A DNA stretch of 64,000 nucleotides from Picochlorum sp. 'celeri' (GCA_010909725.1 JAACMV010000030.1:1054001-1118000), one strand, 5' to 3'. Counted from the stretch's first letter, positions 50,508 to 61,705 are shown. Program-made: numbers and translations. The notes: generated by a model not told the origin, from the letters alone.

Positions 50508-50742
50508 TTTGTTCACTCTTCCCTGTTTTTATTTTATTTTCGGTGCCATGTGAGTAAGCTCCTACCACTCTGTGTTTGTACCCTTGAGCAGTACAACTTG
50601 TCTCTGTTGTGAGACAAGAATTCTTGCCAAGCAATCCGCGTCCCACCATTGGTGGGTCATCAACCCTGCCCTCAACCGCTTCCGTCCATACGATATTCCT
50701 TCAGAATTTAACACTTCCATTGCACAAAAACCGAATCAGACA

Positions 50743-52263
50743 ATGTTCAAAGAGTCTCAATCAACCAAGGACGTGTCCCACCTCCAGGGCCGGGATCGTG
50801 ATGACGTTGTGGACTGCACGTTTGCATCGAGGTATATGAGCGAACCCATTCCAAAATCTGTCATGCCAGAGTCCAGCATTCCAGCAAATGTGGTTCACCA
50901 GGTGATCAAGGACTTGCGCACGCTGGACGCAAGGCCAAATCTTAACCTCGCATCTTTTGTGACAACTTGGATGGAGCCCCAGGCTCAAGAATTGATCATG
51001 GATTCTCTGAATATCAACTTTGTTGATACTGATGAGTACCCATCGTGCCAAGAGATTTCCAACAGGTGCGTGGCCATGCTTGCCCAGCTCTTCCACTCTC
51101 CTTCTGTGGATGCTTTGGGGAATGGAGACGCAGTCGGAGCCCCAACTGTTGGCTCCAGTGAGGCAATCATGCTTTCCGGACTTGCCATGAAAAAGAGGTG
51201 GCAGGAGAGACGCGCTGCGGAGAACTTGGACACCACCAAGCCAAACTTGGTCATGGGAAACCAGACCCATGTGTGCTGGGAGAAGTTCTGCAGATACTGG
51301 GATGTGGAGGCTAGGTACGTCCAGGTCGAGGAAGGTCGCTACTGTGCTACTCCAGAACTCATTGCTGCTCGATGCGATGAGAATACCATTGGGGTCGTGT
51401 CTGTATTCGGGTCCACCTACACCGGTGAGTTTGAAGACACTGAAGCCCTCGATGCCATGGTGACAAAGATGAACAAGGAGAATGGCTGGAACATCGTCAT
51501 CCACGTAGACGGAGCATCCGGTGCCATGGTCGCCCCATTTGTGTATCCAGATGTCAAGTTTGACTTCCGGCTGGATAATGTTGCCTCCATCAACATTTCA
51601 GGACACAAGTATGGCTTGGTCTATCCAGGGCTGGGGTGGGCCATCTGGAGGGATGCAGAAGCTCTACCTGAATCGATGGTGTTCTACTGCGATTACTTGG
51701 GTACGGTTGAACGCTCCATCACTTTGAATTTCTCGAGGGGAGCAAGTCAGATCATCGCTCAGTATTATCAGTTGCTGCGTTTGGGACGCGAAGGGTACAG
51801 AAAAATCATGATCAACTTGACAAGCATTGCCAGGCATATCAAGAAAGCCATCGAGAAGACGGGGCATTTCGAAATTTTGTCCCAAGATGTTGGCGTTCCG
51901 CTGGTTGCTTTCCGTTTGAACAAGATCAAGGGCAACCATGGAGGGGAGCACAGGAGACTGTACGACGAGTTCCAGCTTGCCGACAGGATGAGGATTGCGG
52001 GTTGGGTTCTCCCCGCGTATAAAATGCCAGAGGGAGCAGAGCATGTCAAGCTGATGCGCATCACGATCAGAGAGGATTTCTCCATGACCATGGCGGATCA
52101 AGTCATCCAGAAGCTCATTGAGTCGGTGGAATGGCTGGACAACCACTTCACCATCTCCAAGGACGAGTTGAATGACATGGCCACCCATGCCCTTGGCAAG
52201 CAATTCAGCAGAATGGACTCAAAAGTGCTGAGAAGCGTCTCAGATTTACTCAGGCCTTGTTAA
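50743..52263 (+). CDS. GAD: Glutamate decarboxylase (GABA shunt step 1)
   Basis: 506 residues from ATG 50743, the first ATG in the frame, intronless. PLP-dependent group II decarboxylase of the plant/bacterial GadB type: NLASFVTTWMEPQA, NFVDTDEYPSCQEI, GAPTVGSSEAIMLSGLAMKK, VFGSTYTGEFED, HVDGASGAMVAPFVYP and SINISGHKYGLVYPG with Schiff-base Lys289. Cytosolic, no presequence. Converts glutamate to GABA while consuming a proton. The C-terminus (QFSRMDSKVLRSVSDLLRPC) lacks the Trp of the plant calmodulin-binding tail, so Ca/calmodulin control is doubtful. Strong codon bias suggests high expression. Confidence 0.95.
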   Translation: MFKESQSTKDVSHLQGRDRDDVVDCTFASRYMSEPIPKSVMPESSIPANVVHQVIKDLRTLDARPNLNLASFVTTWMEPQAQELIMDSLNINFVDTDEYPSCQEISNRCVAMLAQLFHSPSVDALGNGDAVGAPTVGSSEAIMLSGLAMKKRWQERRAAENLDTTKPNLVMGNQTHVCWEKFCRYWDVEARYVQVEEGRYCATPELIAARCDENTIGVVSVFGSTYTGEFEDTEALDAMVTKMNKENGWNIVIHVDGASGAMVAPFVYPDVKFDFRLDNVASINISGHKYGLVYPGLGWAIWRDAEALPESMVFYCDYLGTVERSITLNFSRGASQIIAQYYQLLRLGREGYRKIMINLTSIARHIKKAIEKTGHFEILSQDVGVPLVAFRLNKIKGNHGGEHRRLYDEFQLADRMRIAGWVLPAYKMPEGAEHVKLMRITIREDFSMTMADQVIQKLIESVEWLDNHFTISKDELNDMATHALGKQFSRMDSKVLRSVSDLLRPC

Positions 52264-52479
52264 ATACATCCATGTCTTGGCATTTTTCTTCTTTTTTGGC
52301 AACATTCGGAAGTTGACTCCTTGTCGGATTTTGAGATGATGTTTATTATTATGCATTTTAAAAAAAAAAGACATCAGGTATTGATATTGCACTATTTTAG
52401 AGGCTCAATCGTTCGAAAGGTTGTCGGAGGATGAGCGCAACCGGAGACAGAGAGAGATTGTGACCCTGACAACAAAGAT

Positions 52480-55400
52480 ATGGCACCAAGTAGAGCTGTT
52501 TCTCAGTCCGTATGGCTCAAAGTGGATCCTAAAAACGACGACTTCGCAGTGGGGTACGATTCCGATGCCTGTACAACTTTTCTTAGTCGTGAAGAATGGC
52601 TGAATAACTCTCTCTTCGTCCGTTTCTTTCTGCAGTCGCACTGAGATTTGCTTCGATGTTAGATCAAACGCAATTGAGGATATTGATTTGCATTGCCATG
52701 GGATACACGTGGATTCGGTGGCAGTGGAAGGTGAGGAGACTACATGTTCATGGAGCAGTCCTGCTGGTGGGACGACGGAGGGAGACCTGGAGGCAGCGTA
52801 CAAGTCGGTGTGTGAGTCTTGGCTCGAGCCGAATATGAGGATTGCTGTTCCACCACGCGTACGAGATAAGTTTACGCTCGCGGCGGACGGTACAGGCGAC
52901 AAGGCAGGCACTCTGACACTGACAGTGGCATATCGGGTTGCTCTTGGTGAGTCTGTCGGCCTTCTGCGGCACAAAGGGTACATCACCACCAACGATTCGG
53001 TGGGCAGTACTTCTGCATGGGTGCCATGCGTCGATAGCCCTGGGCACCTTTTGCAACAAGTGGACCTGCACTTTGTGGTTCCTTCAGATCACATTCCGGT
53101 TTCCTCTGGGGAGCTGAAGACTGTGCACAAGTCGGAGCGTCGCAAATTTTGGAAGATGTATCACTATGTGATGCCTTACGAATGCTCCCTGTGCGATGTT
53201 GGTTTTGTTGTGGGACCTTTTAGAGTTGAGGCAACGGCCCAGGTGGCCTCTTCGGAGACCAATCAAGAGCTCACTTTGAACCAATTCGTCCCTCAGGACG
53301 AGGAGGCGGATGTCATGAACATGTCCTCTTTCATGCGAATACCACTGGAGCTGTATGGCGATGTGACTGGTGGGGTGTTGCCAACACCCATGTTGAATGT
53401 TGCTTTTGTACCTCATGGTGTCCTGCCGGCCGAGATGGTGTCTGGCATTGGATTTCTGGCAATTTCCATAGATTGCATTGTTGACAAAAGTTACATTGAA
53501 GGCTCTCAAAGGGTAAGGTGTGACGTATCGCTTGCCCTGGCAAAACAGTGGTTTGGATATCTGGTGAGGCCTCTCACATTCAACGATCTTTGGCTCGTAT
53601 GTGGCTTGCAGCATTGGCTTGCGGATCAATTCATACGGTCTTACATCGGCAAAACGGATTGGTTCTATAAGAGGTGGCAACGACACGTGGCAGTGGCCGA
53701 GATGGACAATGGAGAACCTCCACCCTTGGCCTTTCACGGATGGAGACAAGATGGTTGCTCATGGGGTGTGTTTTATGGCACAGAACGGTCAGATCCATCT
53801 CTTTTTTTCTCCATGAAATCGGCTGCCGTCCTGGCCATGATAGAAAATCGCTCTGGAGAACAGCTCTTCAAGAAACAGGTAGAAAATACTGTCAGGTGTG
53901 GCACTGCAGCTGCTCCGTCCTCACATGACTCGGTGAGGCATCCAAGCAGGACGGTTGATGCTAAATTATTCTTGACAGAGCTTAGCAAAGCTGGGGACTT
54001 CCGGGCTGAGGTGCTTCCTTTCATGGAGCGATGGGTTTTTGGCTCTGGGGCTCCTTGTATATCTCTGGGAGTGCAGTTCCACAGGAGGGGCTGTCTACTG
54101 GACGTTGGCCTAAAGCAAGTCGGCTCAGAGGCAGCTTTCAGAGCTTCTATGGCGGCAGAAATGGAGGCGAAGAAAGAGAAAATGGGCATCTCGGGGATCA
54201 TTAAAGTAGCTGTCCAGGAAGGGTCAGGTGTCAAGGTCGACCACCCCCTGCATTTGGGAGCCAAAGGGTATCTGGCCCAGACAGTAAAGGTGAATCCAGA
54301 GGTGAAAAAGATTGCTGGAAAGAGAGGGAGGAAAAAGAAATCTGAGGAGGCTCTTGTTGCAGCAAAGCAAGCAGCCTTGCAAAATGCTCAACACCCAGTG
54401 CAGTATGTTCGCCTGGATTCCACAAGCGAGTTTTTGTGTCTGAAAATAGTCCATCAGCCCACTCGTATGATGGTCAACAAACTAGTAAACTCTCGAGATG
54501 TCGTGGCACAAGCCGAAGCTGTGAGGGAGCTAGCTCATACTCCGGTGAGCACACTGGATCCCAAGCCACTGGAGAGCCTGACAAATGCTCTGGAAGATGA
54601 CAACATGCATTGGGTCATACGATGCGAGGCTGCAATAGGACTCAGTCAGCTTGTGTACGAGGATGGAAACCCAGCAGGTGCGCTGCAATGATTCACTCAC
54701 TGCTCTGACTTGAAATGAACGAGAGTGGCCCCTAATTTTTTTTTGTATCGCGCTCGTATTGCAGGGATCAATTCGTTGATTGGGTTCTATAAGAAAAGGT
54801 TCTGGGATGACCAGGAGAACACACCCGTGCGAATAAGTTTTGCCAACATTGAAGAATATTTGGTGACCAAGGCGGTCATTGTGGCTCTTTCTCAGTGCAC
54901 ATCTTCGAATGGATTTACCGATTTTGACGCTATTTCCTTTTTATTAGAGTCTATAGATGGCTTTTGGCCGCAAGAAACGGATATTGATTGGAGGCCCTTG
55001 TTGGCAACGCTCTTGCAAGCACTTGGGGACCTTCGTTGTGATAATAACGAAGCAGCCCTTGTGGATCTGGTCACGAGAAGGCTGTTTAAGACGCTTTCTG
55101 AGTACCTTAAGAAGCATATGGTGTTGGATTCTACAAATTACTGCGTTGCAGAGGCTTGCCTGTTGGGTCTTGTGTCCTTGACTTGCAATGACTTGTGTCC
55201 ACGAGAGATTGTGCAAGGGTACGATACATTGTTGCCACCCATGGTTTGTTTTCCCTTATATATATCACCAATGAAGATGAAATCATTGTCGTTCTATAAT
55301 ATTGTAGGGTCTTTAAGATATTGGTGGAATTCTGCAACAGGAGGGACCTGCCTCCAAAAGTCTCCATGGCTAGCTTCAGGGCAGCAGCTCGGTTCAGAGC

Positions 55401-55917
55401 CACCTGGCAGGGATATGAACGTGCATTCTTTTGGTGTTTGGCGTTATTGGACTCCCAGGATCGCCTTGGCGCGGAGTGTATCCGAATCGCATGGAAAGAG
55501 CTTGCAATCTCCTTGCGACCAGCTACAGTGTCTCTTCAATTGCTTAACAAAGTCAGGGATGCACTCGTAGATACGCGTTTTGACGCTCATACCAGGCATC
55601 TGATATTTGTGGCATCTTGTGCTCTGACCGGCAGCAGCATATACGTCTCAGAGACCTATGCTGATGCCAAGCCAAGCCTGATCAAACTGAATGCGCCAAT
55701 TGAGACACAGCAGAAGGAAGACTCCCTCAAAAATAGAGACGAGGTAATGATTGAAGCACAAGATGCCCAGCAGCAGCCATCACCTCCTCCGTCATCCTTG
55801 GAAGTCCAAGCACCACCACCTCCTCCGTCATCCATGGAAGCCCAAGCTCCTGCACCTGCAGCGGAACATCCACAGAAACCAAAGAAATTGAAGCTTAAGC
55901 TGGCCAAACCTGTCTAA
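52480..55917 (+). CDS. TAF2: Transcription initiation factor TFIID subunit 2
   Basis: Exons 52480-52553, 52636-54677, 54765-55218 and 55308-55917 (donors gtacga, gtgcgc, gtacga), 1059 residues; phases 2, 1 and 2 all close. Starts APSRAVSQSVWLKVDPKNDD. The aminopeptidase-M1-like fold follows: TSAWVPCVD, YHYVMPYECSLCDVGFVVGP, AKQWFGYLVRPLTFNDLWLV, where HExxH is lost as in TAF2. HEAT-like repeats come next (AVRELAHTP, RCEAAIGLSQLVYEDGNPAG). The C-terminus is Pro-rich and ends in KKLKLKLAK, recalling the lysine-rich TAF2 tail. Within TFIID it contacts initiator DNA. Shorter than human (about 1200). Confidence 0.9.
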
Positions 55918-55947
55918 TTATATTATTTAAAACCCAGTAAATAAAGA

Positions 55948-56595
55948 ATGAGGAGCGTCCAAGGAGAGTTCTCTTGGCCCGAGAGAGAAGACGCGAAAGG
56001 CCAAGAGATGGCGGGGTACCACAGGTTCTGGCGGAAGTCGTCGCGATCGAGCGAACCTCACGAATGGGAACCATTCATAGACTCCATATCAGTTGCCTTT
56101 GGAGAAGATCCCTTGAAAACGGCCATCGAGAAGGCGAAAGAAGCAGGCGTGAACAAGAATCTCAAAACTATTCCAGCCTTGTATGAGTATGCCGTCGTTC
56201 ATCGCGACCGCCCGAAAAAGAAAGTTAAAGTATATCTTGGGAAAGCGTCAAACTTTCAGGTGAATCAAGACGATATGTTGCTCGAAAGCAGTGACGTGGC
56301 AAAGGAGATGTGGAAATTCTTCCGCCTGGCAACGCAGCACAATTGCTCCATCATGCGAAGATATTGCTATTACACAGATTCCAAGATGGGAACTGGGAGA
56401 GAGAGGAAGATTGATCCACAATGCTTGCTTGATAGGGCTGAAAATCGGTTTCTAGCTGCGTTCGATTATCCCTGGAACAGGCAGCCTGGTTCAGACGAAC
56501 GGGGAATCTACCTGACTCCCCACAATGCGCTATGTTGCATCCCGGCGGGGGTGGATGTCATCAGGATTCACCCATCAATGATCCAGTACTCGTGA
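55948..56595 (+). CDS. GIY-YIG-like protein related to plant EFFECTOR OF TRANSCRIPTION
   Basis: 215 residues. LYEYAV followed 13 residues on by VKVYLGKA is a GIY-YIG-type pair, and DRAENRFLAAFDYPWNRQ carries the downstream Glu and the FDY-WN string seen in plant ET proteins, which have a single-cut GIY-YIG domain and act on DNA and transcription in development. The usual Arg and Tyr of active nucleases are not clearly placed, so activity is uncertain. Family call is from memory of ET sequences. Begins 30 bp after the TAF2 stop on the same strand. Confidence 0.5.
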   Translation: MRSVQGEFSWPEREDAKGQEMAGYHRFWRKSSRSSEPHEWEPFIDSISVAFGEDPLKTAIEKAKEAGVNKNLKTIPALYEYAVVHRDRPKKKVKVYLGKASNFQVNQDDMLLESSDVAKEMWKFFRLATQHNCSIMRRYCYYTDSKMGTGRERKIDPQCLLDRAENRFLAAFDYPWNRQPGSDERGIYLTPHNALCCIPAGVDVIRIHPSMIQYS

Positions 56596-56792
56596 TTCTC
56601 GAGGTGGCTCGTTGCTAAACGCAATTGGTTGGGTAGTACAATGAAGATCTTTATGGACAATGGCGAATGTGCACGTGATGATGAGTTGATCACCAGTTCA
56701 AAGGTGAATGTCTAAGTATTTATATAGTAAGAAGTATCCGGGTACATACATCGAGCGAAACCCTTAATCAACTGGAGTCGCAGAAGCGTGAC

Positions 56793-57188
56793 ATGGGCTT
56801 GGACAGGGAGGAAATTGCCGCCCTCTTCGACAAGCTCGCCAAGGGCGAGAAAGAGTACTTTTTTGACCATGTTGCAGAGGATGTTGACTGGACAGTGACG
56901 GGGAGGCACCCTATTGCGGGCCGATACACGAGGAAAGCGGACTTTGTGGCTGCCACATGCAGGATCGACAACGCTCTGGAGAGGAAAATCCTGTTCAAAG
57001 TGCAGCATATCTTGGTGGATGGAGATGTGGCAGTTATTGAAATGGAGTCGAAGGCGGTTGCCAAGAATGGGGAACCGTTCAACAACGCATATTGCTGGGT
57101 AGTCACATTTGCGTTTGGGAAGATTTGCAAGGTTCGAGCCTATGTCGACTCGGCCAGCGTTGCCAAACTCTTGGCGGAAAATGAATAA
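56793..57188 (+). CDS. SnoaL-like (NTF2-fold) small protein
   Basis: 131 residues. One NTF2/ketosteroid-isomerase-like cone fold: FDKLAKGEKEYFFDHVAEDV, DWTVTGRHPIAGRYT, ILFKVQHILVDGDVAVIEME, AYCWVVTFAFGKICKVRAYV. This is the length and pattern of single-domain SnoaL-like proteins of bacteria and eukaryotes. The pocket substrate is unknown. No targeting signal, no intron. Confidence 0.75.
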   Translation: MGLDREEIAALFDKLAKGEKEYFFDHVAEDVDWTVTGRHPIAGRYTRKADFVAATCRIDNALERKILFKVQHILVDGDVAVIEMESKAVAKNGEPFNNAYCWVVTFAFGKICKVRAYVDSASVAKLLAENE

Positions 57189-57474
57189 GCATCTCTCTGT
57201 TTATCTTGACCATGGATTAGCATAACACTCGTCTTCTTCCTGGCCCCATCAGAGTGAGGGTGACGTTTGCCTCTTGAAGAGCAGAGAATTGCAATTGCTT
57301 GCAAGGATGATCATTTGCTTGGATGCAATAAGGGTCGAGTATCATTAAATCAATACACGTACATTAAACTTACTTAAAAAAGAGTATTTTGCATTAGAAG
57401 ATAAAGCCCATGCTCGATAGCGGCGTTTGGGAATTCGCAGATGCTGAATTCGGTTGTTTCGATTGTCCGACATC

Positions 57475-57828
57475 ATGTCTTATAAATGCGCGGATTGCGG
57501 CCGCAGAGTTGCGAAGAAGGGTGATTTGAGAACTTATCAAGGTCGCCGAATATGCTTCCGGTGTAGGATGGCTCTTTCGCGGAGCAAAAATGGGACCCTA
57601 TCACCAACCGTTGCAGGGCGAGCCAACAAGGGTGGGAAGCAGAGTGGGGCGAATGATGTAGATAAGAATTCCAAGGGCAGAGCCCCCTCGATCGCCGATG
57701 GTGCTGACGGTGGGACGTCAGGTGAAGGTGGCAACCTGGAATCCATCGAGTTGTCTCCCTCGATGTGGGATGGTGGCCGTGCGATCCAGTGGCTAGAAGC
57801 ATACAAGCGAGACCTAGCGATGCAATAG
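57475..57828 (+). CDS. Small zinc-ribbon protein, unknown function
   Basis: 117 residues from ATG 57475. Residues 1-35 hold two cysteine pairs (YKCADCGRRV and RRICFRCRM) spaced 18 apart, a treble-clef or zinc-ribbon design. The rest is Gly/Ser/Lys-rich and likely disordered, ending in a short helix (GRAIQWLEAYKRDLAM). No family recognised; a nucleic-acid or protein adaptor is possible. Confidence 0.5.
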   Translation: MSYKCADCGRRVAKKGDLRTYQGRRICFRCRMALSRSKNGTLSPTVAGRANKGGKQSGANDVDKNSKGRAPSIADGADGGTSGEGGNLESIELSPSMWDGGRAIQWLEAYKRDLAMQ

Positions 57829-58395
57829 CAGGAGGAGTAAGGGAGCGAACCACCCCGCTATGAAGAATTGACATTTAGAATGCAGCTTGATAGGCCAGCA
57901 GGCTTGGAATACACATCCAACTCCGAGCAGATGAAGGGACCCCTCAAAGCCCTGACAAGAAGCAATCTACTTACATCATTGGGAACTCAATTAGCAAGTC
58001 AGTGCTGATACTAGTCAACGGCGCATGAGCATGCGCATGCGCCACCGTGAAGGCGCGCTCTTTCCGTAAAAAGTATGCTTTGTACGTACAACTAAAATCA
58101 AGATGCTCTGCGAGGAATCTTTTTTACGTGCCGGCGAAAGATTCCAAGGCTGCAGAGTTTACGCCATGCATTCTTGTAGCGATACGTGTTCTTTAATTTG
58201 TTGTAATCACTTGCAAATAGTTGTACAACAAGCATCAACGCTGTTTACACGGTGTAGCAGTGTGAAAGCTTCTGCAGTGTTCAACTTGCCGACGAACCCG
58301 TGCAACTTTCCAGGAAAGAGCCTGCGCAGTCGAGCCCAATTCATCGCCTCAGTGCGCTACTGATTTACGGAGTATCTGAAGCATTATAATTCATC
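57829..58395. other. Intergenic region with alternating GCATGC tract
   Basis: 567 bp. An 86-residue frame at 58103-58363 has no domain and unremarkable composition, so I do not call it. A short self-complementary purine-pyrimidine tract (gcgcatgagcatgcgcatgcgcc, about 58021-58043) is the only feature. Presumed promoter of the phosphate transporter. Confidence 0.3.
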
Positions 58396-60645
58396 ATGGT
58401 CTGGAGTAATTTCACTTGGAGTACGTCGCATTTTCCCAATTTGTGGTTGCTTTTCTGGATGTTCCTCCACCTGGTCCTCTTTCCAGGAATCCTCCAGGAG
58501 ATTCTTCTCCGTACTGTACCGCACGACTCATAACACTGTTATCGTGATGCAGTCTTCGTGTGTTCCATCTTCCTGGCCTTTTTTGTGGCTTGGGGTATCG
58601 GAGCCAACGACGTTGCCAACTCTTTTGCCACATCTGTTGGATCAAAAGCTCTGTCGTTAAAACAAGCCGTCCTAGTGGCAGCAGTATTCGAATTTGGAGG
58701 AGCCATGTTGTTGGGATCTGGTGTGACGTCCACCATTCGTTCGGGCATTGCCAAGCCAGAAGCTTATACATACAGTCCAGATTTGCTCATGTATGGAATG
58801 TTGTGTGCCTTGCTGTCTGCTGGGTTGTGGTTGGCACTCGCCACTTTCCTCGAGCTTCCAGTGTCCACAACTCATAGTATTGTTGGTGCCATCATCGGAA
58901 TGTCCATGATTGCTGCTGGAGCTGATTCTGTTGTGTGGTACAAAGCGCCAGCAGGAGGTGACAACCCATTCCCAGGAGGAGTTGTGTCCATCATTTTGGC
59001 ATGGATCATCACCCCTTGCATGGCTGCTCTTGTGGCTGGACTCTTGTTTGTCTTCACCAAGGTCGTTGTCCTCAACGCCCGTAATCCGTTCAGAATGTCT
59101 TTGTTCCTCTTCCCACTGTACACATTCATTACCGCCTGGGTCATCACCTACTTTGTGATCCAGAAGGGAGTCAACGGATGGATGAAGAATGAGACATACA
59201 CTGGTAGCTTGGCTGACCCACCATCTTGCCCACCAGGTGGAAGCCCAACAAAGGATGCCAAAATTTCAAGCGATGTTTGCGACGGCGAGGAGGGTAACTT
59301 CACCTTGAAGACTCCAGAGAACATTGAGGTCACACAGACCGGATGCGAGATTCCAGATGGAACTGCTGCTTGGATTGCTGCTGTGACAGCGGCAGTATGC
59401 TCTGTTGTGGTCATCATTGGCCTCAAGCTGGTGATCAAGCTCGTCAACAGAGATATGGAATTGTACGAGCAGCAGGTTGCTGCTGTTGAGGCCAAGGCCG
59501 CCGGAGGCATTGAAGAGGGAGACAAGGCTGGAGAGCCATCGGAAGAGTCTGATGACTTTGAGCCAGGCAAGCCAAGAGGAAGAACACCAGCTGCCTTGGC
59601 TGATATGCGCAAGTCTAGAGTGTGGAAGGCCCTTGGCAACGGTATTAACCAGGATATCCACAAGGTTGCCGAGACTGATGCCAAGATCAAGGAAATCCAC
59701 GAGGGTGCACAAGTCTTTGACGTGAAGACCGAGTTCTCTTTCAAGTACCTCCAGGTCATTACTGCCTGTGCTAATTCCTTTGCTCATGGTGCCAACGATG
59801 TGGCAAACTCCATCGGTTCATTTGCTGCAATCTATTCTATCTGGCAGTGCGAGTGTGCCGACTCCAAGGCACAGGTGCCAATTTGGATGTTTGTTATTGG
59901 AGGAATCGGAATTGTTGTCGGTCTCGCCACATATGGGTACAAGATTATGCGTGCACTTGGCGTAAAAATGGTCAAGGTGACAAACTCCAGGGGATACTGT
60001 GCAGAGTTGACATCATCCATCATTGTCATTGTGTCCTCAAGATACGGATTCCCTGTGTCAACCACGCAGGTGATTACTGGTGCCATCACTGGCATCGGTC
60101 TTGTGGAGGTGATTAGTGCAAAGATGAGGAAGGAAGTTCGCCCAGGATCTCGATACAACTGGTTGTTGTTGATCAAGTTCTTCGGTGGATGGGTGGCCAC
60201 CATTGTCGTTGCTGCCTTGGTTGCTGCAGCATTCACGGCTCAAGGTATCTATGCACCCTACAAGAATGGAACTGATGACCGTGCTAACTTCAACGCTGCC
60301 TTCAATGAAGTCAACGAGGGAATTGCCAACACATTGATTGCAGCAGGAAATGTCACAAACCCAACTGCTGATCAGGAAGAGGTCTACAACTGGGGCCTCA
60401 CTATTGCCAAATTGAACGAGGAGATTGCTGATTCTGGTAACTACATGTTATTGGATCCTAACGCCTACCTGTCTGTGTACAACAACGGTACATACTTCTT
60501 GGGTAATGCAACCCTCCTTGGCGTCCTCGACAATACATTTGCTCCAGTGATGCCACTGCAGTCTGACAGTCTCCCAGTCGTGTACCCTGAAACTACATGT
60601 GACTTGGAGATTCCAGAGAACCTTTTGGAAGCTGCGGGATTGTAG
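58396..60645 (+). CDS. PiT-family phosphate transporter (PHO4/SLC20)
   Basis: A 25-nt first exon 58396-58420 (MVWSNFTW) joins 58553-60645 in phase 1 (donor gtacgt, acceptor atgcag), 705 residues. Duplicated PHO4 half-sites: GANDVANSFATSVGSKAL near the N-terminus and HGANDVANSIGSFAAIYSIW later; each half ends in a PVSTTH/PVSTTQ motif. About ten helices, with a large acidic hydrophilic loop between the halves and an approximately 140-residue extramembrane C-terminal part holding several N-x-S/T sites. Family role: Na- or H-coupled inorganic phosphate uptake at the plasma membrane, like the algal PTB group. Codon use is strongly biased. Confidence 0.93.
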
Positions 60646-60691
60646 CGGAGAGGAACATCTCTCTGAAAGAGAGGTGATCTCTAGCCGAGAT

Positions 60692-61060
60692 CTGCGATCA
60701 TTGCCGTCTTCATACATATACTGACAAGATTATTCTCAAGCAACAACTTCTATTTCAAGCCATACTTGCGTTTACGACAGATGCCCACCATGCGGTGTGC
60801 ATCAATCCTCGACCCTCACTGGGCGTGAAGGTTGAACGCTCCCTGTCGGCGACGACCTGTGAGCGTGTGACTGGAGCAAGGTACTGCGCCTTGTGGAAGG
60901 ATGTCCAGAAGCACGCTGGCAACGTGCTGCCAGCCCGGTTAAATACTTTTAAACTATATGTGCACTTGTTTGGGTGGAGTGGAGTGTTTCTGCGCAACCG
61001 TTTGAGAAGCGAGGGACGCCTCGACTCGGCGTCGGACACGTTCCAGGCGCGCCACCCGAA
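60692..61060 (+). repeat. Direct repeat R1, copy a (about 369 bp)
   Basis: Identical to 61337-61705 except for a t/c change near the left end (gcgatcattgcc versus gcgaccattgcc) as far as I can compare by eye. It starts 47 bp after the phosphate transporter stop, so it may form part of that gene's 3' UTR. It contains frames on both strands of about 90 residues with no recognisable protein, so I do not call genes in it. Confidence 0.92.
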
Positions 61061-61336
61061 ACGCGTACATCAGTCTGACACGCGTTGCCACGGATTTGAC
61101 CCAGGATTGATCTGAAATCATCTAATTTAGAACAGCCAGTCACTCATGATGGTTGTCAAGCTGTATGAGCACTGGGCAACGAAAAACGAATGAGATGTAA
61201 TACATCTGTAGATTTTTATCGATATATCAGATTTAAAAAAAACAATACTAGCAAGTGACTCTCGTAACAAATGATAGAACGCACACACGTGTTCTGAACC
61301 CGCTGCAGAGAGTTACATCTGAAGGACAGGAGAGAC

Positions 61337-61705
61337 CTGCGACCATTGCCGTCTTCATACATATACTGACAAGATTATTCTCAAGCAACAACTTCTATTT
61401 CAAGCCATACTTGCGTTTACGACAGATGCCCACCATGCGGTGTGCATCAATCCTCGACCCTCACTGGGCGTGAAGGTTGAACGCTCCCTGTCGGCGACGA
61501 CCTGTGAGCGTGTGACTGGAGCAAGGTACTGCGCCTTGTGGAAGGATGTCCAGAAGCACGCTGGCAACGTGCTGCCAGCCCGGTTAAATACTTTTAAACT
61601 ATATGTGCACTTGTTTGGGTGGAGTGGAGTGTTTCTGCGCAACCGTTTGAGAAGCGAGGGACGCCTCGACTCGGCGTCGGACACGTTCCAGGCGCGCCAC
61701 CCGAA
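61337..61705 (+). repeat. Direct repeat R1, copy b (about 369 bp)
   Basis: Second copy of R1, offset exactly 645 bp from copy a. Copies diverge abruptly on both sides (acgcgtacat versus aacgcgttcat at the right). The near-identity points to a recent duplication or gene conversion. No terminal inverted repeats or target-site duplications found by eye. Confidence 0.92.

Noticed and set aside
52480..55917. Three separate hypothetical genes plus a proline-rich one
   Set aside because: Frame-closing introns with the local donor type join them into one TAF2.
58103..58363. 86-residue plus-strand frame before the phosphate transporter
   Set aside because: No domain, no conserved pattern, and it sits in the presumed promoter.
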